The notes under the pieces: model-generated
Told to the model about the DNA's origin: nothing
Databases searched by the model: none
What the model saw: only the letters and a program-made list of their open reading frames with translations
Shown: piece by piece, positions 7,032-14,000 of the stretch
Position numbering within the stretch: the first letter of the stretch is position 1
Layout of the letters: every line of letters begins with the position of its first letter
Position numbers and translations under genes: made by a program
NCBI GenBank assembly: GCA_947565265.1
Contig: CANOFK010000007.1
Span: 1-14,000 of the forward strand
From: an uncultured Clostridia bacterium
Lineage (GTDB): Bacteria > Bacillota > Clostridia > Oscillospirales > Acutalibacteraceae
Length of the DNA stretch: 14,000 bases
Direction of reading: 5' to 3'

Positions 7032-8000
7032 TTAAAATTGATACCTTGCGCCCGTGCGGTACGCCTCATAGGCGCCCACCATCAGCCGGGTCAGGGCCAG
7101 GGCGTCGTCAATGCCGTTGGGGGCTTCCCCGCCCGCCACCACCGCGTCAATCCACCCGTCTATGGGCATAGGGTCCGGGGCAGGCAGGTCTTGCACCTGT
7201 ACCACCTGGCCCCCTGTTTCCCGGCTGCTGTATTCCAGCACGTCGTTGTGCACCATCAACGAGCCCTGGGTGCCGCTCACCTCCAGCACATAGGGGTTGC
7301 CCTCGGTAACAAACCCCGTTTCCGACACACCAATGGCCCCGTCCGGGAACGCCAGCACAGACACCGCATTGTCCTCCACAGGTTTCCCGGTAACCTGGGT
7401 GAACAGGGAAACCACCGACTGGGGCTCGCCCATCAGCCAGTGCAGGGTATACATGGGGTGGGCCCCCAGGTCCATCATAGCCCCGCCGCCGGTCTGGGCC
7501 GCGTTGTAAAAGTGCTCCGGCAGCCAGCCGGCACTGCTGCCGTTGTGTACATTGCGCACCCGCGCATAGGTGATCTGCCCCAGTTGGCCGCTCTGGGCCA
7601 GTTCCTTGGCCGCTTTCAGGGCAGGCCGGGTCTTGTGGGGGTAAGATATGGTAAACTTCACCCCGCTTGCCCGCACGGCGGCCGCAATCTCCTGTGCCTC
7701 TTCGTTGGTAAAGGCCAGTACTTTTTCCGTAAAGATATGCTTTTTCGCCTTGGCAGCGGCCAGCAGCACCTGGGTGTGCTGGCTGGTGGCCGTCGTGACC
7801 TGGATCCCGTCGATAGCCGGGTCAGCCCAAATGGCCTCCAGATCCGGTTGAAAAGGCACCCCCAGCTTTTGGGCGGTTTCCTGGCCCCTGGCCGGGTCGT
7901 CGTCCCACAGGCAGCAAAGCTGGGCCTTGGGGTTCTTTTGAATGGCCTGGGCATACTCCATGGTATGTACGTGCCAGGCGCCAATAGCGGCTATTTTCAT
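7032..8000 (-). CDS. Gfo/Idh/MocA-family NAD(P)-dependent oxidoreductase
   Basis: A 322-residue two-domain sugar or polyol dehydrogenase. The N-terminal Rossmann domain starts MKIAAIGAWHVHT. Its nucleotide loop departs from the usual GxGxxG, with histidines at 10 and 12. The family EKP motif reads TEKV (91-94), keeping Glu92 and Lys93. The C-terminal beta-sheet domain carries the GGGAMMDLGAHP motif (171-182) with Asp177 and His181, the usual catalytic pair. The ATG at 8000 is chosen over an upstream one at 8153 because AGGAGG (8007-8012) lies six bases ahead and homology starts there. It is the third gene of the aldolase-isomerase operon, 40 bp after fucI, so it probably oxidises or reduces a sugar related to L-fucose or D-arabinose. 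Exact substrate is unknown. Confidence 0.88.
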   Translation of the reverse strand: MKIAAIGAWHVHTMEYAQAIQKNPKAQLCCLWDDDPARGQETAQKLGVPFQPDLEAIWADPAIDGIQVTTATSQHTQVLLAAAKAKKHIFTEKVLAFTNEEAQEIAAAVRASGVKFTISYPHKTRPALKAAKELAQSGQLGQITYARVRNVHNGSSAGWLPEHFYNAAQTGGGAMMDLGAHPMYTLHWLMGEPQSVVSLFTQVTGKPVEDNAVSVLAFPDGAIGVSETGFVTEGNPYVLEVSGTQGSLMVHNDVLEYSSRETGGQVVQVQDLPAPDPMPIDGWIDAVVAGGEAPNGIDDALALTRLMVGAYEAYRTGARYQF

Positions 8001-8040
8001 AAGGTCCCTCCTCCTTCCAGAATATGCAGAATATGTCCCT

Positions 8041-9825
8041 TTACTTATACAGCGGCCCATAGGTCCGGCAGGCCCGGTAGTCCGCTGCCTCTGGGTCCTC
8101 GGTACCAAAGGCAGCCCAGGCGTGGGGGCGGAACACCCGCCCGGCCTCCACATTGTGCATATTGACCGGTATGCGCAGCATGGCGGCCAGGGTGATCAGC
8201 TCGGCCCCCACATGGCCGTACACCGTTACCCCGTGGTTCGCGCCCCAGTTGGACATCACGCTGTATACATCGCTGAATGCCCCCCGGCCGGTCAGTCTGG
8301 GCACAAACCAGGTGGTCGGCCAACTGGGGTCCGTGCGCTTGTCAATCACCGTGTGGATCCCGTCCGGCAGGTCCGCGGTCCAGCCCTCTGCCAACTGCAA
8401 AACCGGCCCGATGCCGTCCACCACATTCACCCGCAGCAAGGTCACGGGCATCTCCGCCCGGCAGCGGAAGTGGCTGGAGAACCCGCCCCCCCGGAAGTAT
8501 TCATAGTTGGCCCGGCACCAGTCCGTAGCCGCCAGGCAGGCCGCCACATCCTCCCCCGTCATCTCCCAGAAAGGTTTCATGCAGCCCTGGCCCTCCGCGT
8601 TTTTGGCCGCGCCCGAGCCATCCAGGGCCGTGGCCCCGGAGTTGATCAGGTGGATAAATCCGCCTGCTGCCACACCAGCAGGCTTGTGGCCCGTCACCCG
8701 CTCACAGGCCGCGGGGCTCCAGTAGGTGCGCACATCGTGGAAACAGGGGGCCGTATTGCTCACCAGCGTGCCCAGCAGCATCGCCACGCCGTTCAGGGTG
8801 TCATTCTCCGTGGCAAAGGGGGTCGGGGCCTTGGTGCCGTTCCAGTCAAAGGTAGAAGCCATGATCGCCTCGGTAAAGTCCGCGTTGGGCAGCCAGTCGG
8901 TCCACTGGCGCTGCCCCTGGAACCCTCCTGCCACCGCGTTCCGGCCCAAAGCCTCCTCATGCCAGCCCAGTTCGTCCAGCTTGGGGTTGCCATACAGGAT
9001 GTCCCGGACGATCAGGGTCATCTTGGCGATAAACGCCCAATCCTGGTCTGGCTCCACCACCTTAGAGCGGGTAATCAGCCCAGGCAGATCCTTGCCCTCG
9101 TTCAGGTCAAAGCCCTCCTTGCAGTTCTCCTTTATCCAGGCAAGGGCCTTCTCATACTCCGCCCGGTCGTAAATCTCCAGGGCAATGCGCCGCAGGATCT
9201 CCGTCATATCCACCCACTCGGCCCGGATACCCAGGTACTTCTGGAACATATCCCCGTTGCAGTAGCTGCCGGCAATGCCCATCGCCACGCCGCCCAGGTT
9301 CACATAGGCTTTATTCTTCATCCAGCCCACGGCCACCGCGCCCCTGGCAAAGAGCAGTATCTTCTCTGCCACATCCGCGGGGATGGTCCCGTCGCCCAGG
9401 TCCTGCACGTCGTGGCCATAGATGGAAAAAGCGGGCAGGCCCTTTTGGGCATGGGCAGCCATCACCGCCGCCAGGTACACGGCCCCCGGCCGCTCGGTGC
9501 CGTTAAACCCCCACACAGCCTTAATGGTCTGGGGGTCCATGTCAAAGGTTTCGGTTCCATAGCACCAGCAGGGGGTCACGCTCAGGGTCGCCACCACATT
9601 TTGCCCGGAAAACTCCTCCGCGCATTTTGCGGCCTCTGCCCCGCCCCCAATAGTGGTGCTGGAAACCACACATTGCACCGGCGTGCCGTCTGGGTATTTT
9701 AGGCTGCTGCCAATCAGTTCCGCCGCCCTCCGGGCCATGCCCATGGTCTGGGCCTCCAGCCCCTCCCGTATGCCGCCCCAGCGGCCGTCAATCACCGGGC
9801 GTATGCCGATTTTCGGGTAATTCAT
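8041..9825 (-). CDS. fucI: L-fucose isomerase
   Basis: At 594 residues it has the length of E. coli FucI (about 591) and closely matches the sequence I remember, including [20 protein letters not shown], [27 protein letters not shown] and the C-terminal YRAC-YGPLYK. The enzyme interconverts L-fucose and L-fuculose, and usually D-arabinose and D-ribulose, using Mn2+. The metal ligands expected from E. coli are present: Glu340 (ATEND), Asp364 (HDVRTYWSP) and His531 (GANHGV). It is cytoplasmic and normally hexameric. Its ATG overlaps the aldolase TGA by 4 bp and has an AGGAGG ribosome site within the aldolase gene, so the two are coupled. The Gfo/Idh gene follows. Identification is confident; L-fucose versus D-arabinose as physiological substrate is less certain. 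Confidence 0.96.
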   Translation of the reverse strand: MNYPKIGIRPVIDGRWGGIREGLEAQTMGMARRAAELIGSSLKYPDGTPVQCVVSSTTIGGGAEAAKCAEEFSGQNVVATLSVTPCWCYGTETFDMDPQTIKAVWGFNGTERPGAVYLAAVMAAHAQKGLPAFSIYGHDVQDLGDGTIPADVAEKILLFARGAVAVGWMKNKAYVNLGGVAMGIAGSYCNGDMFQKYLGIRAEWVDMTEILRRIALEIYDRAEYEKALAWIKENCKEGFDLNEGKDLPGLITRSKVVEPDQDWAFIAKMTLIVRDILYGNPKLDELGWHEEALGRNAVAGGFQGQRQWTDWLPNADFTEAIMASTFDWNGTKAPTPFATENDTLNGVAMLLGTLVSNTAPCFHDVRTYWSPAACERVTGHKPAGVAAGGFIHLINSGATALDGSGAAKNAEGQGCMKPFWEMTGEDVAACLAATDWCRANYEYFRGGGFSSHFRCRAEMPVTLLRVNVVDGIGPVLQLAEGWTADLPDGIHTVIDKRTDPSWPTTWFVPRLTGRGAFSDVYSVMSNWGANHGVTVYGHVGAELITLAAMLRIPVNMHNVEAGRVFRPHAWAAFGTEDPEAADYRACRTYGPLYK

Positions 9826-10553
9826 TTTTCTGCCTCCTTAGGGTTTCTGCTTTTATGTAGCGCCTCGTCCTCTGGGTTAAATACCTTGTACCCCGGATGC
9901 CGCCCGGTAACCTGGTAGTAGCCCCGCAGGCCGATCAGCTTTTGTATGTTCTCCCGGCTAATGTCATAGCTGCCCCCCAATATCACCGCGTTAATGGTAA
10001 TCTTTGCCCACAACTCCAGGCTTTCCATGCGGTAAAAAGCCGTCAGCACATCGCTGCCCACCGCCAGGGCCCCATGGTTCTCCAGCAGCATCACATCGTG
10101 CTCCTCCAGGTAAGGCGCAATGGCGTCGGGCACCTCCCTGGTGGAGGGGGTGCCGTAGGGGGTCAGCGGCACCGAGCCGATAACCGCCACATCCTCAATC
10201 ATGTTATACATATCCATCGCCTTGTGGGCCACGGCAAAGCCGGTCGCCCCCGGCGGGTGGGCGTGCACCACGCTGGCCACGTCCGGGCGTTTTTCGTAGC
10301 AGCGCAGGTGCATCTTTATCTCGCTGGAGGGCCGGTAGCCCTCCCCGGCCTCCAAAAGGTTCCCCTGGCTGTCTAAAAGCACCAGCTTATCCGGGGTGAT
10401 GAAGGCCTTGCTTATCCCCGTAGGGGTGGCAATCACCCTGCCGTCCGGCAGGCGCGCGCTCACATTACCGTCGTTGGCCGCCACCCAGCCCAACTGCCAC
10501 ATCTTGTGGCATATGTCGCAAATCTGTTCCGAAATGCCCTGGTAATCTTCCAT
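9822..10553 (-). CDS. fucA: Class II aldolase, probable L-fuculose-1-phosphate aldolase
   Basis: A 243-residue member of the class II aldolase/adducin family. NDGNVSAR (28-35) and TPTGISK (43-49) match the phosphate-binding loops. Zinc ligands are in family positions: Glu78 (SSE), His97 and His99 (HAHP), and His160 (ENHGAL). FucA cleaves L-fuculose 1-phosphate to dihydroxyacetone phosphate and L-lactaldehyde. The family also includes L-ribulose-5-phosphate 4-epimerase and related aldolases. Being coupled to fucI by a 4-bp overlap favours the fuculose role. It is longer than E. coli FucA (about 215), with extra C-terminal residues. The ATG at 10553 is preferred over one at 10589 because AAGGAGG (10561-10567) sits seven bases upstream. 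It is first in the operon. No kinase gene is present. Confidence 0.85.
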   Translation of the reverse strand: MEDYQGISEQICDICHKMWQLGWVAANDGNVSARLPDGRVIATPTGISKAFITPDKLVLLDSQGNLLEAGEGYRPSSEIKMHLRCYEKRPDVASVVHAHPPGATGFAVAHKAMDMYNMIEDVAVIGSVPLTPYGTPSTREVPDAIAPYLEEHDVMLLENHGALAVGSDVLTAFYRMESLELWAKITINAVILGGSYDISRENIQKLIGLRGYYQVTGRHPGYKVFNPEDEALHKSRNPKEAEK

Positions 10554-10568
10554 AAAAACTCCTCCTTG

Positions 10569-10597
10569 TTGACAGGCAACCGGTGCCATGCTATAAT
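10569..10597 (+). promoter_or_regulatory. Perfect consensus sigma-A promoter reading toward the AraC gene
   Basis: TTGACA (10569-10574), 17 bp, TATAAT (10592-10597) matches the consensus at all twelve positions. The -35 lies outside the tandem repeat, touching the aldolase ribosome site on the other strand. The -10 is inside repeat copy 1. It would transcribe rightward through both repeats into the AraC-family gene, giving a leader of nearly 290 nt. Confidence 0.8.
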
Positions 10598-10789
10598 ACC
10601 CGCAGGGTATTTCAGTAGAGCCAAAACTTGCAAAGCAAGTTTACAAATCGCCCTGGCGATTTGGCAAGGCGCAAAGCGGCTTGCTGCTATGCTATAATAC
10701 CCACAGGGTATTTCAGTAGAGTCGAAACTTGCAAAGCAAGTTTACAAATCGCCCTGGCGATTTGGCAAGGCGCAAAGCGGCTTGCTGCT
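10588..10789. repeat. Two tandem 101-bp repeats rich in hairpins, plus a partial third
   Basis: Copy 1 (10588-10688) and copy 2 (10689-10789) differ at only three positions. A third start, ATGCTATACT, follows at 10790 and then diverges. Each unit begins ATGCTATAATACCC. It contains four consecutive inverted repeats: ATACCC-3-GGGTAT, AAACTTGC-AAA-GCAAGTTT, AAATCGCC-CT-GGCGATTT, and an imperfect GCAAGGCGC-AAA-GCGGCTTGC. No coding frame is evident. The layout suits a small non-autonomous mobile or palindromic repeat that duplicated in tandem. Together with the flanking promoters this accounts for the 10554-10890 gap between the aldolase and AraC genes. Confidence 0.9.
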
Positions 10790-10805
10790 ATGCTATACTA
10801 ATTGC

Positions 10806-10841
10806 ATTATAGTACGTTTCGCCTTTTGTTTCTTGGACAAA
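10806..10841 (-). promoter_or_regulatory. Possible activator-dependent promoter of the fuc operon
   Basis: TATAAT on the minus strand (10806-10811) has no good -35 at the usual distance (AAGAAA at 17 bp), as expected for an activated promoter. An inverted repeat, TTTGT-7 nt-ACAAA (10825-10841), covers the -35 region and may bind a regulator such as the adjacent AraC protein. Transcripts would carry the tandem repeats in their ~250-nt leader. Confidence 0.35.
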
Positions 10842-10890
10842 TCCGCCTGCAAATTAGGAGTATATTCACCTTTTTACCTTTTCAAGCATT

Positions 10891-11715
10891 ATGGGTTATA
10901 ACAGCTTATACGAGAACCAGCGCCGGGGCACCTTTGACTTCCCCCTGGCCTTATACGATGTAGACCGCTCCTCCCCCCGCTACCAGATGCCCCTGCACTG
11001 GCACCTGGAGTATGAGTTGATTTTGGTGCGCAGCGGCGCCTTCCACCTGACCATCGACGGCCGCGGCCTGCCCATGGGACCTGGGGACTGCGCCTGGATC
11101 GGCGAGGGGGCGGTCCACGGCGGCATCCCCCAAAACAGCGTCTACCAGTGCGTGGTGGTAGATTTGGGCGCGCTGCTCCACAACACCCCGGTCTGTGTCC
11201 GCAACGCCCAGGAATTCCTGGCGGAAGAGGGCGGTTTCAGTGGGGTGTTCCCCGCCGGCAGCAGTCAGGCCCAACTGGCCGCCCGGCTTTTCAGCGCCCT
11301 GGTGGGCCGGGCGCGGGGCTATGAGTGGACGGCTATGGGGCTTTTATGGCAGATGATGGGGGGCCTGCTCCAGGTCAAAACCCCGGCCAAGCCCCCCATC
11401 AAAAACCGCAAACGCATCCTCCAGCTTAAAAATGTGCTGACCTTTATCCGGGACAATTACGACCAGCCCGTTGCCCTGTTTGAGTTGGCCCAGGTGGCCG
11501 GCATGAACCCCAAGTATTTCTGCCGGGCCTTTGCCCAAATGACCGGCCGCACCCCCATCGGGTACCTGAACTACTTCCGGGTCGAGCAGGCCGGTGAGCG
11601 CCTGGCCCTAACAGACGAGGCCGTAACGGACATGAGTTATTTCTCCCGCACCTTCTCCCGCCTAAAGGGTATGTCCCCCTCCGCCTACCGGAAACAGCAA
11701 GCCCCTGGGCCGTAA
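10891..11715 (+). CDS. AraC-family transcriptional regulator with a shortened second HTH
   Basis: A 274-residue regulator, divergent from the fuc operon and probably controlling it. Residues ~20-100 form a cupin sugar-sensing domain (MPLHWHLEYELILVRSG, MGPGDCAWIGEGAVHG). The C-terminal DNA-binding domain starts near 178. The first helix-turn-helix is complete (VALFELAQVAGMNPKYFCRAF, 194-214). The second should read roughly VTD-IAxxxGFxD-xSYFSRTF but reads AVTDMSYFSRTF, so about nine residues, the first helix and turn, are absent at the 247/248 junction. The ending GMSPSAYRKQ is normal. The ATG at 10891 gives the expected N-terminus but has no close ribosome site; the nearest, AGGAG, is about 30 bases upstream. 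DNA binding may be weakened or lost. Confidence 0.88.
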   Translation: MGYNSLYENQRRGTFDFPLALYDVDRSSPRYQMPLHWHLEYELILVRSGAFHLTIDGRGLPMGPGDCAWIGEGAVHGGIPQNSVYQCVVVDLGALLHNTPVCVRNAQEFLAEEGGFSGVFPAGSSQAQLAARLFSALVGRARGYEWTAMGLLWQMMGGLLQVKTPAKPPIKNRKRILQLKNVLTFIRDNYDQPVALFELAQVAGMNPKYFCRAFAQMTGRTPIGYLNYFRVEQAGERLALTDEAVTDMSYFSRTFSRLKGMSPSAYRKQQAPGP

Positions 11716-11777
11716 GGGGCGGCCTTGCCCTCTCCCACTGCGCCCTGCCGTTTCGGCCCACACTTCCCCCACCCATA

Positions 11778-11814
11778 AAGGCGTGCCCCAGGGAACCTCC
11801 CTGGGGCACGCCTT
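11778..11814. terminator. Bidirectional intrinsic terminator
   Basis: A perfect 17-bp stem (arms 11778-11794 and 11798-11814, core GGCGTGCCCCAGGGA) has a 3-nt loop. The flanks are T-rich on both strands (TTATTTAT rightward, TTTAT leftward). It lies between the convergent AraC gene (stop 11715) and the anti-sigma-like gene (stop 11862) and can serve both. Confidence 0.88.
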
Positions 11815-11861
11815 ATTTATGCTATCCATCGCTTTTCTTTCCCCTTCCGGGGGTTGGGGGC

Positions 11862-12689
11862 CTATCCGGGAATAAACCCGTCCAAAACCTCCAGCAAAAC
11901 CGTCCGGGCCTCTTCCATGCTCCCCTGGGCGTTTGCCCGCACAACGGTGGGTATACCCTGTAACGAGAACGCCGCCATACAACTGTAATGCCCTTCGCCG
12001 TAGGTAATCTGCATGATCTGCGCCTCCAACCCGCTGGTGGCCGTGTAGGTTTCCCGCTCCAGTTCCGTGTTCTCCGTAAAATCGTACCCGTGGAACTTCT
12101 CGTCCCAGCCCTTCCCCTGGGCGTCCATCCGCTCTGTAAACACTTCGCTTTCCACGTCAATGTCCACCTGGCCGATCTCAAAACACCCGTGGGCCCGTAT
12201 ATGCTCCAATTCCGGCTGGGTGATCACCACAAACTGTCCGCCGCTCTTCTTGTGCCCTAAATCGATCTGAAAACCATACTCCTTAGCCGGGGCCGCGTCC
12301 AGTACTGGGTTGTTCATCAAATCCAGCCCGATAAACCCCTCCACCGCCTCCCAGGAGTCAAAGGCGAAAAGTTCCGCCGGCTGGCCGTCCAGGGCCTGCA
12401 CCTTCTCCGAAAGGCTCTCCAGCGGGTAATAGGCGATCCCTTCGGACAGCCAGACCGTCCCCGCCTCATCCTTCTCCGTAATCTGCACCCGGAACATCGA
12501 CGCCACCGCCCCTATGGTGCAGGTCATCAGCAGTATGGCCACTGCCACACTGGCAACCAACCGTTTCCGCTTTTCCATTGCAAATTCCCTCCTTGTCCCG
12601 TCCTGGAGGATCCCATCCAGCAGTGCCTGGGCCCGTCCGGGGGCCGGGTTTAGTTGATCAAACATCCGGTTCAAATCACGTTGTTCCAT
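11862..12689 (-). CDS. Membrane-anchored anti-sigma-like protein
   Basis: A 275-residue single-pass protein. Residues 1-43 are a charged cytoplasmic segment ending in KRKR. Residues ~44-65 form one hydrophobic membrane helix (LVASVAVAILLMTCTIGAVAS). The rest would lie outside the cell and ends in a region resembling DUF4367/DUF4179-type domains of Firmicute anti-sigma proteins (MQITYGEGHYSCMAAF). No zinc-binding anti-sigma motif (HxxxCxxC) was seen. Its ATG overlaps the end of the sigma-factor gene by 14 bp, the usual arrangement for a sigma factor and its membrane inhibitor. It likely holds the sigma factor at the membrane until a surface signal releases it. The signal is unknown, and the family assignment rests on topology and context more than clear motifs. 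Confidence 0.72.
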   Translation of the reverse strand: MEQRDLNRMFDQLNPAPGRAQALLDGILQDGTRREFAMEKRKRLVASVAVAILLMTCTIGAVASMFRVQITEKDEAGTVWLSEGIAYYPLESLSEKVQALDGQPAELFAFDSWEAVEGFIGLDLMNNPVLDAAPAKEYGFQIDLGHKKSGGQFVVITQPELEHIRAHGCFEIGQVDIDVESEVFTERMDAQGKGWDEKFHGYDFTENTELERETYTATSGLEAQIMQITYGEGHYSCMAAFSLQGIPTVVRANAQGSMEEARTVLLEVLDGFIPG

Positions 12690-13170
12690 AGCCCTCTTCC
12701 TCCAGTTTCAATTTCAGTTTCTTCCTTGCCTGTACCAGCCGGGCGCGCACCGTGGCGGGGTTTTCCCCCAGCATCTGTGCCACCTCCCCGGTGGTGTAGC
12801 CCTGGTAGTAGTGCAGGTAGAGCACCAGCCGGTGGGGTTTCGGCAATGCCGCCACCTGCTCCCACACCTGCCGGTCCCCCGGCCCCTCCCAGGTAAGGGT
12901 ATCCAGCGCCTCGCTGCCCGCCTGCCGGGTGCGCCACCAGTACTTCAGTTGGTTGCGGCACTCGTTCCGGGCCGTAACGATCAGCCAGGCCTTCTCGTGC
13001 TCCGGATCACGGAATGGCCTTGCCTGTTCCATCGCCTTTCGAAAGACGGTCTGGGTGGCGTCCTCCGCATCGGCCACCTGTTTCATCAGCACCAGGCAGA
13101 TCTGGTACACCATCTTATAATGCCGCTGATACAGGTCCGCCAGTTCCTCTTGAGAAAATCCGCTGGCCAT
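12676..13170 (-). CDS. ECF-type RNA polymerase sigma factor
   Basis: A 164-residue sigma-70 family protein with only regions 2 and 4. Region 2 (~8-80) includes the core-binding DAEDATQTVF (34-43) and the -10-recognition helix around AWLIVTARNECRNQLK. Region 4 (~103-155) has the -35-binding helix-turn-helix (YTTGEVAQMLGENPATVRARLVQARKKL). The usual LPxxxRLVLYLHYYQGYT sequence is clear. The ATG at 13170 is preferred over 13287 because homology starts here and a purine-rich AAAGGGGG lies just upstream. Its end overlaps the anti-sigma-like gene by 14 bp. It probably redirects transcription in response to cell-envelope or antimicrobial stress, but no target promoter is recognisable here. No clear promoter was found in 13171-13315. 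Confidence 0.92.
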   Translation of the reverse strand: MASGFSQEELADLYQRHYKMVYQICLVLMKQVADAEDATQTVFRKAMEQARPFRDPEHEKAWLIVTARNECRNQLKYWWRTRQAGSEALDTLTWEGPGDRQVWEQVAALPKPHRLVLYLHYYQGYTTGEVAQMLGENPATVRARLVQARKKLKLKLEEEGYGTT

Positions 13171-13314
13171 TTGCCCGCCCCCTTTCCTCTTTCTGTTTAC
13201 TACACAATCCACCGGCCCAAATTGTTGATGCCCCGCAAAATTTTTTTTGCCGACCCCCTTCGCCAAAGGAAGAAACCGCAGCCCCATGCTATCTCCTGCT
13301 CATCCACCCGCACA

Positions 13315-13348
13315 CAAAAAAAGAGGCCCCCACAAGGGGAGCCTCCCG
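13315..13348 (-). terminator. Intrinsic terminator of tuf
   Basis: On the minus strand, GAGGCTCCCC-loop-GGGGGCCTC forms a strong, slightly imperfect stem followed by seven T residues. It starts about 12 bp after the tuf stop codon. Confidence 0.9.
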
Positions 13349-13359
13349 AAAAGCTTGGT

Positions 13360-14000
13360 TTAGGAATTGATAGCGGTAACAACGCCGGAGCCAACCGTAC
13401 GGCCACCCTCACGGATAGCGAAACGCAGGCCCTCTTCAATGGCGATGGGGGTGATCAGTTCCACGTCCATGTCCACGTTGTCGCCGGGCATACACATCTC
13501 GGTGCCTTCGGGCAGGGAGATCACGCCGGTCACGTCCGTGGTACGGAAATAGAACTGGGGACGGTAGTTGTTAAAGAAGGGGGTATGGCGGCCGCCCTCG
13601 TCCTTGGTCAGCACGTAAACCTGGCCCTTAAACTTGGTGTGGGGATGGATGGAGCCGGGCTTGGACAGCACCTGGCCGCGCTCGATCTCATTGCGCTGCA
13701 CACCGCGGAGCAGTACGCCCACGTTGTCGCCGGCCTCGGCGTAATCCAAAGTCTTGCGGAACATCTCGATACCGGTGACAACCACCTTGCGGGTCTCCTC
13801 GGTCAAACCGACCAGTTCCACTTCCTCGCTCAGCTTAAGCTGGCCACGCTCCACACGGCCGGTAGCCACGGTGCCGCGGCCGGTAATGGTCATAACGTCC
13901 TCCACAGGCATCAGGAAGGGCAGGTCGGCCTTGCGTTCGGGGGTGGGGATATAGCTGTCAACCGCGTTCATCAGCTCCAGAATGGAAGCATACTCGGGGG
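13360..14000 (-). CDS. tuf: Translation elongation factor Tu, C-terminal part (gene runs off the window)
   Basis: The last ~212 residues of EF-Tu, which brings aminoacyl-tRNA to the ribosome as a GTP complex. Reading continues past 13971 to the window edge ([20 protein letters not shown]), so the ATG at 13971 is internal and domain 1 with the GTP-binding loops lies beyond 14000. Domain 2 begins at [28 protein letters not shown], and domain 3 includes [34 protein letters not shown]. It ends with [11 protein letters not shown] and TAA. Sequence is of the clostridial kind. A strong terminator follows, so it is transcribed separately from the sigma-factor pair. This is the firmest anchor that the window is chromosomal. 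Confidence 0.98.
   Translation of the reverse strand, partial: PEYASILELMNAVDSYIPTPERKADLPFLMPVEDVMTITGRGTVATGRVERGQLKLSEEVELVGLTEETRKVVVTGIEMFRKTLDYAEAGDNVGVLLRGVQRNEIERGQVLSKPGSIHPHTKFKGQVYVLTKDEGGRHTPFFNNYRPQFYFRTTDVTGVISLPEGTEMCMPGDNVDMDVELITPIAIEEGLRFAIREGGRTVGSGVVTAINS

Noticed and set aside
8001..8153. Longer N-terminus for the Gfo/Idh protein
   Set aside because: The added 51 residues run into the fucI 3' end and do not resemble the family. The start at 8000 has a strong AGGAGG.
7942..9702. 586-codon rightward open frame opposite fucI
   Set aside because: Antisense shadow of the high-GC fucI gene. The product is rich in His, Pro, Gly and Arg, resembles no known family and has no proper start context.
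10588..10798. CRISPR array
   Set aside because: The units are 101 bp and contiguous with no unique spacers, and no cas gene is nearby.
13171..13287. Longer N-terminus for the sigma factor
   Set aside because: The extra 39 residues are not sigma-like, and region 2 begins properly from the ATG at 13170.

Overview
The window looks like chromosomal DNA from a high-GC gut-type Firmicute, probably class Clostridia near Oscillospiraceae/Ruminococcaceae. This is inferred from the clostridial-type EF-Tu, consensus AGGAGG ribosome sites, sigma-A-like promoters, an ECF sigma factor overlapping its membrane partner, and small sugar-use loci each next to a LacI or AraC regulator. No tRNA, rRNA or CRISPR array was seen.

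Layout, left to right. (1) 1-55 is AT-richer than the adjoining gene and looks like the end of an insertion sequence. It cuts off a leftward GH9 glycosidase gene (15-1295) just after its DAGD catalytic motif. (2) A divergent control region (1296-1488) has two promoters and two TGAAA-N4-TTTCA operator-like palindromes. It separates GH9 from a rightward pair, a LacI-family repressor and a cytoplasmic GH18 enzyme, which overlap by 4 bp. (3) A leftward pair (3577-6611) encodes an alpha/beta-hydrolase esterase and a three-cofactor flavin/FeS oxidoreductase of the 2,4-dienoyl-CoA reductase/BaiH type. Its promoter holds another GAAAA/TTTTC palindrome in the -35/-10 spacer. (4) A leftward L-fucose (or D-arabinose) operon (7032-10553) runs class II aldolase, L-fucose isomerase, Gfo/Idh/MocA oxidoreductase, then a terminator. 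No fuculokinase or transporter is in the window. (5) 10588-10798 holds two 101-bp tandem repeats rich in hairpins, each starting with a -10-like sequence. A perfect TTGACA-N17-TATAAT promoter spans the edge of the first copy and points at an AraC-family gene. (6) That AraC protein (10891-11715) appears to lack about nine residues of its second helix-turn-helix. (7) After a strong bidirectional terminator come a leftward ECF sigma/anti-sigma-like pair and the 3' part of tuf with its terminator.

The enzymes GH9, GH18, esterase, FucI, aldolase, Gfo/Idh and flavoprotein all lack signal peptides, so the locus appears to process imported oligosaccharides or sugar esters inside the cell. GH9, LacI and GH18 form one likely regulatory unit and the fuc operon plus AraC another. 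The most unusual features are the IS-like truncation of GH9, the paired operators, the promoter-bearing tandem hairpin repeat, and the internally deleted AraC regulator.
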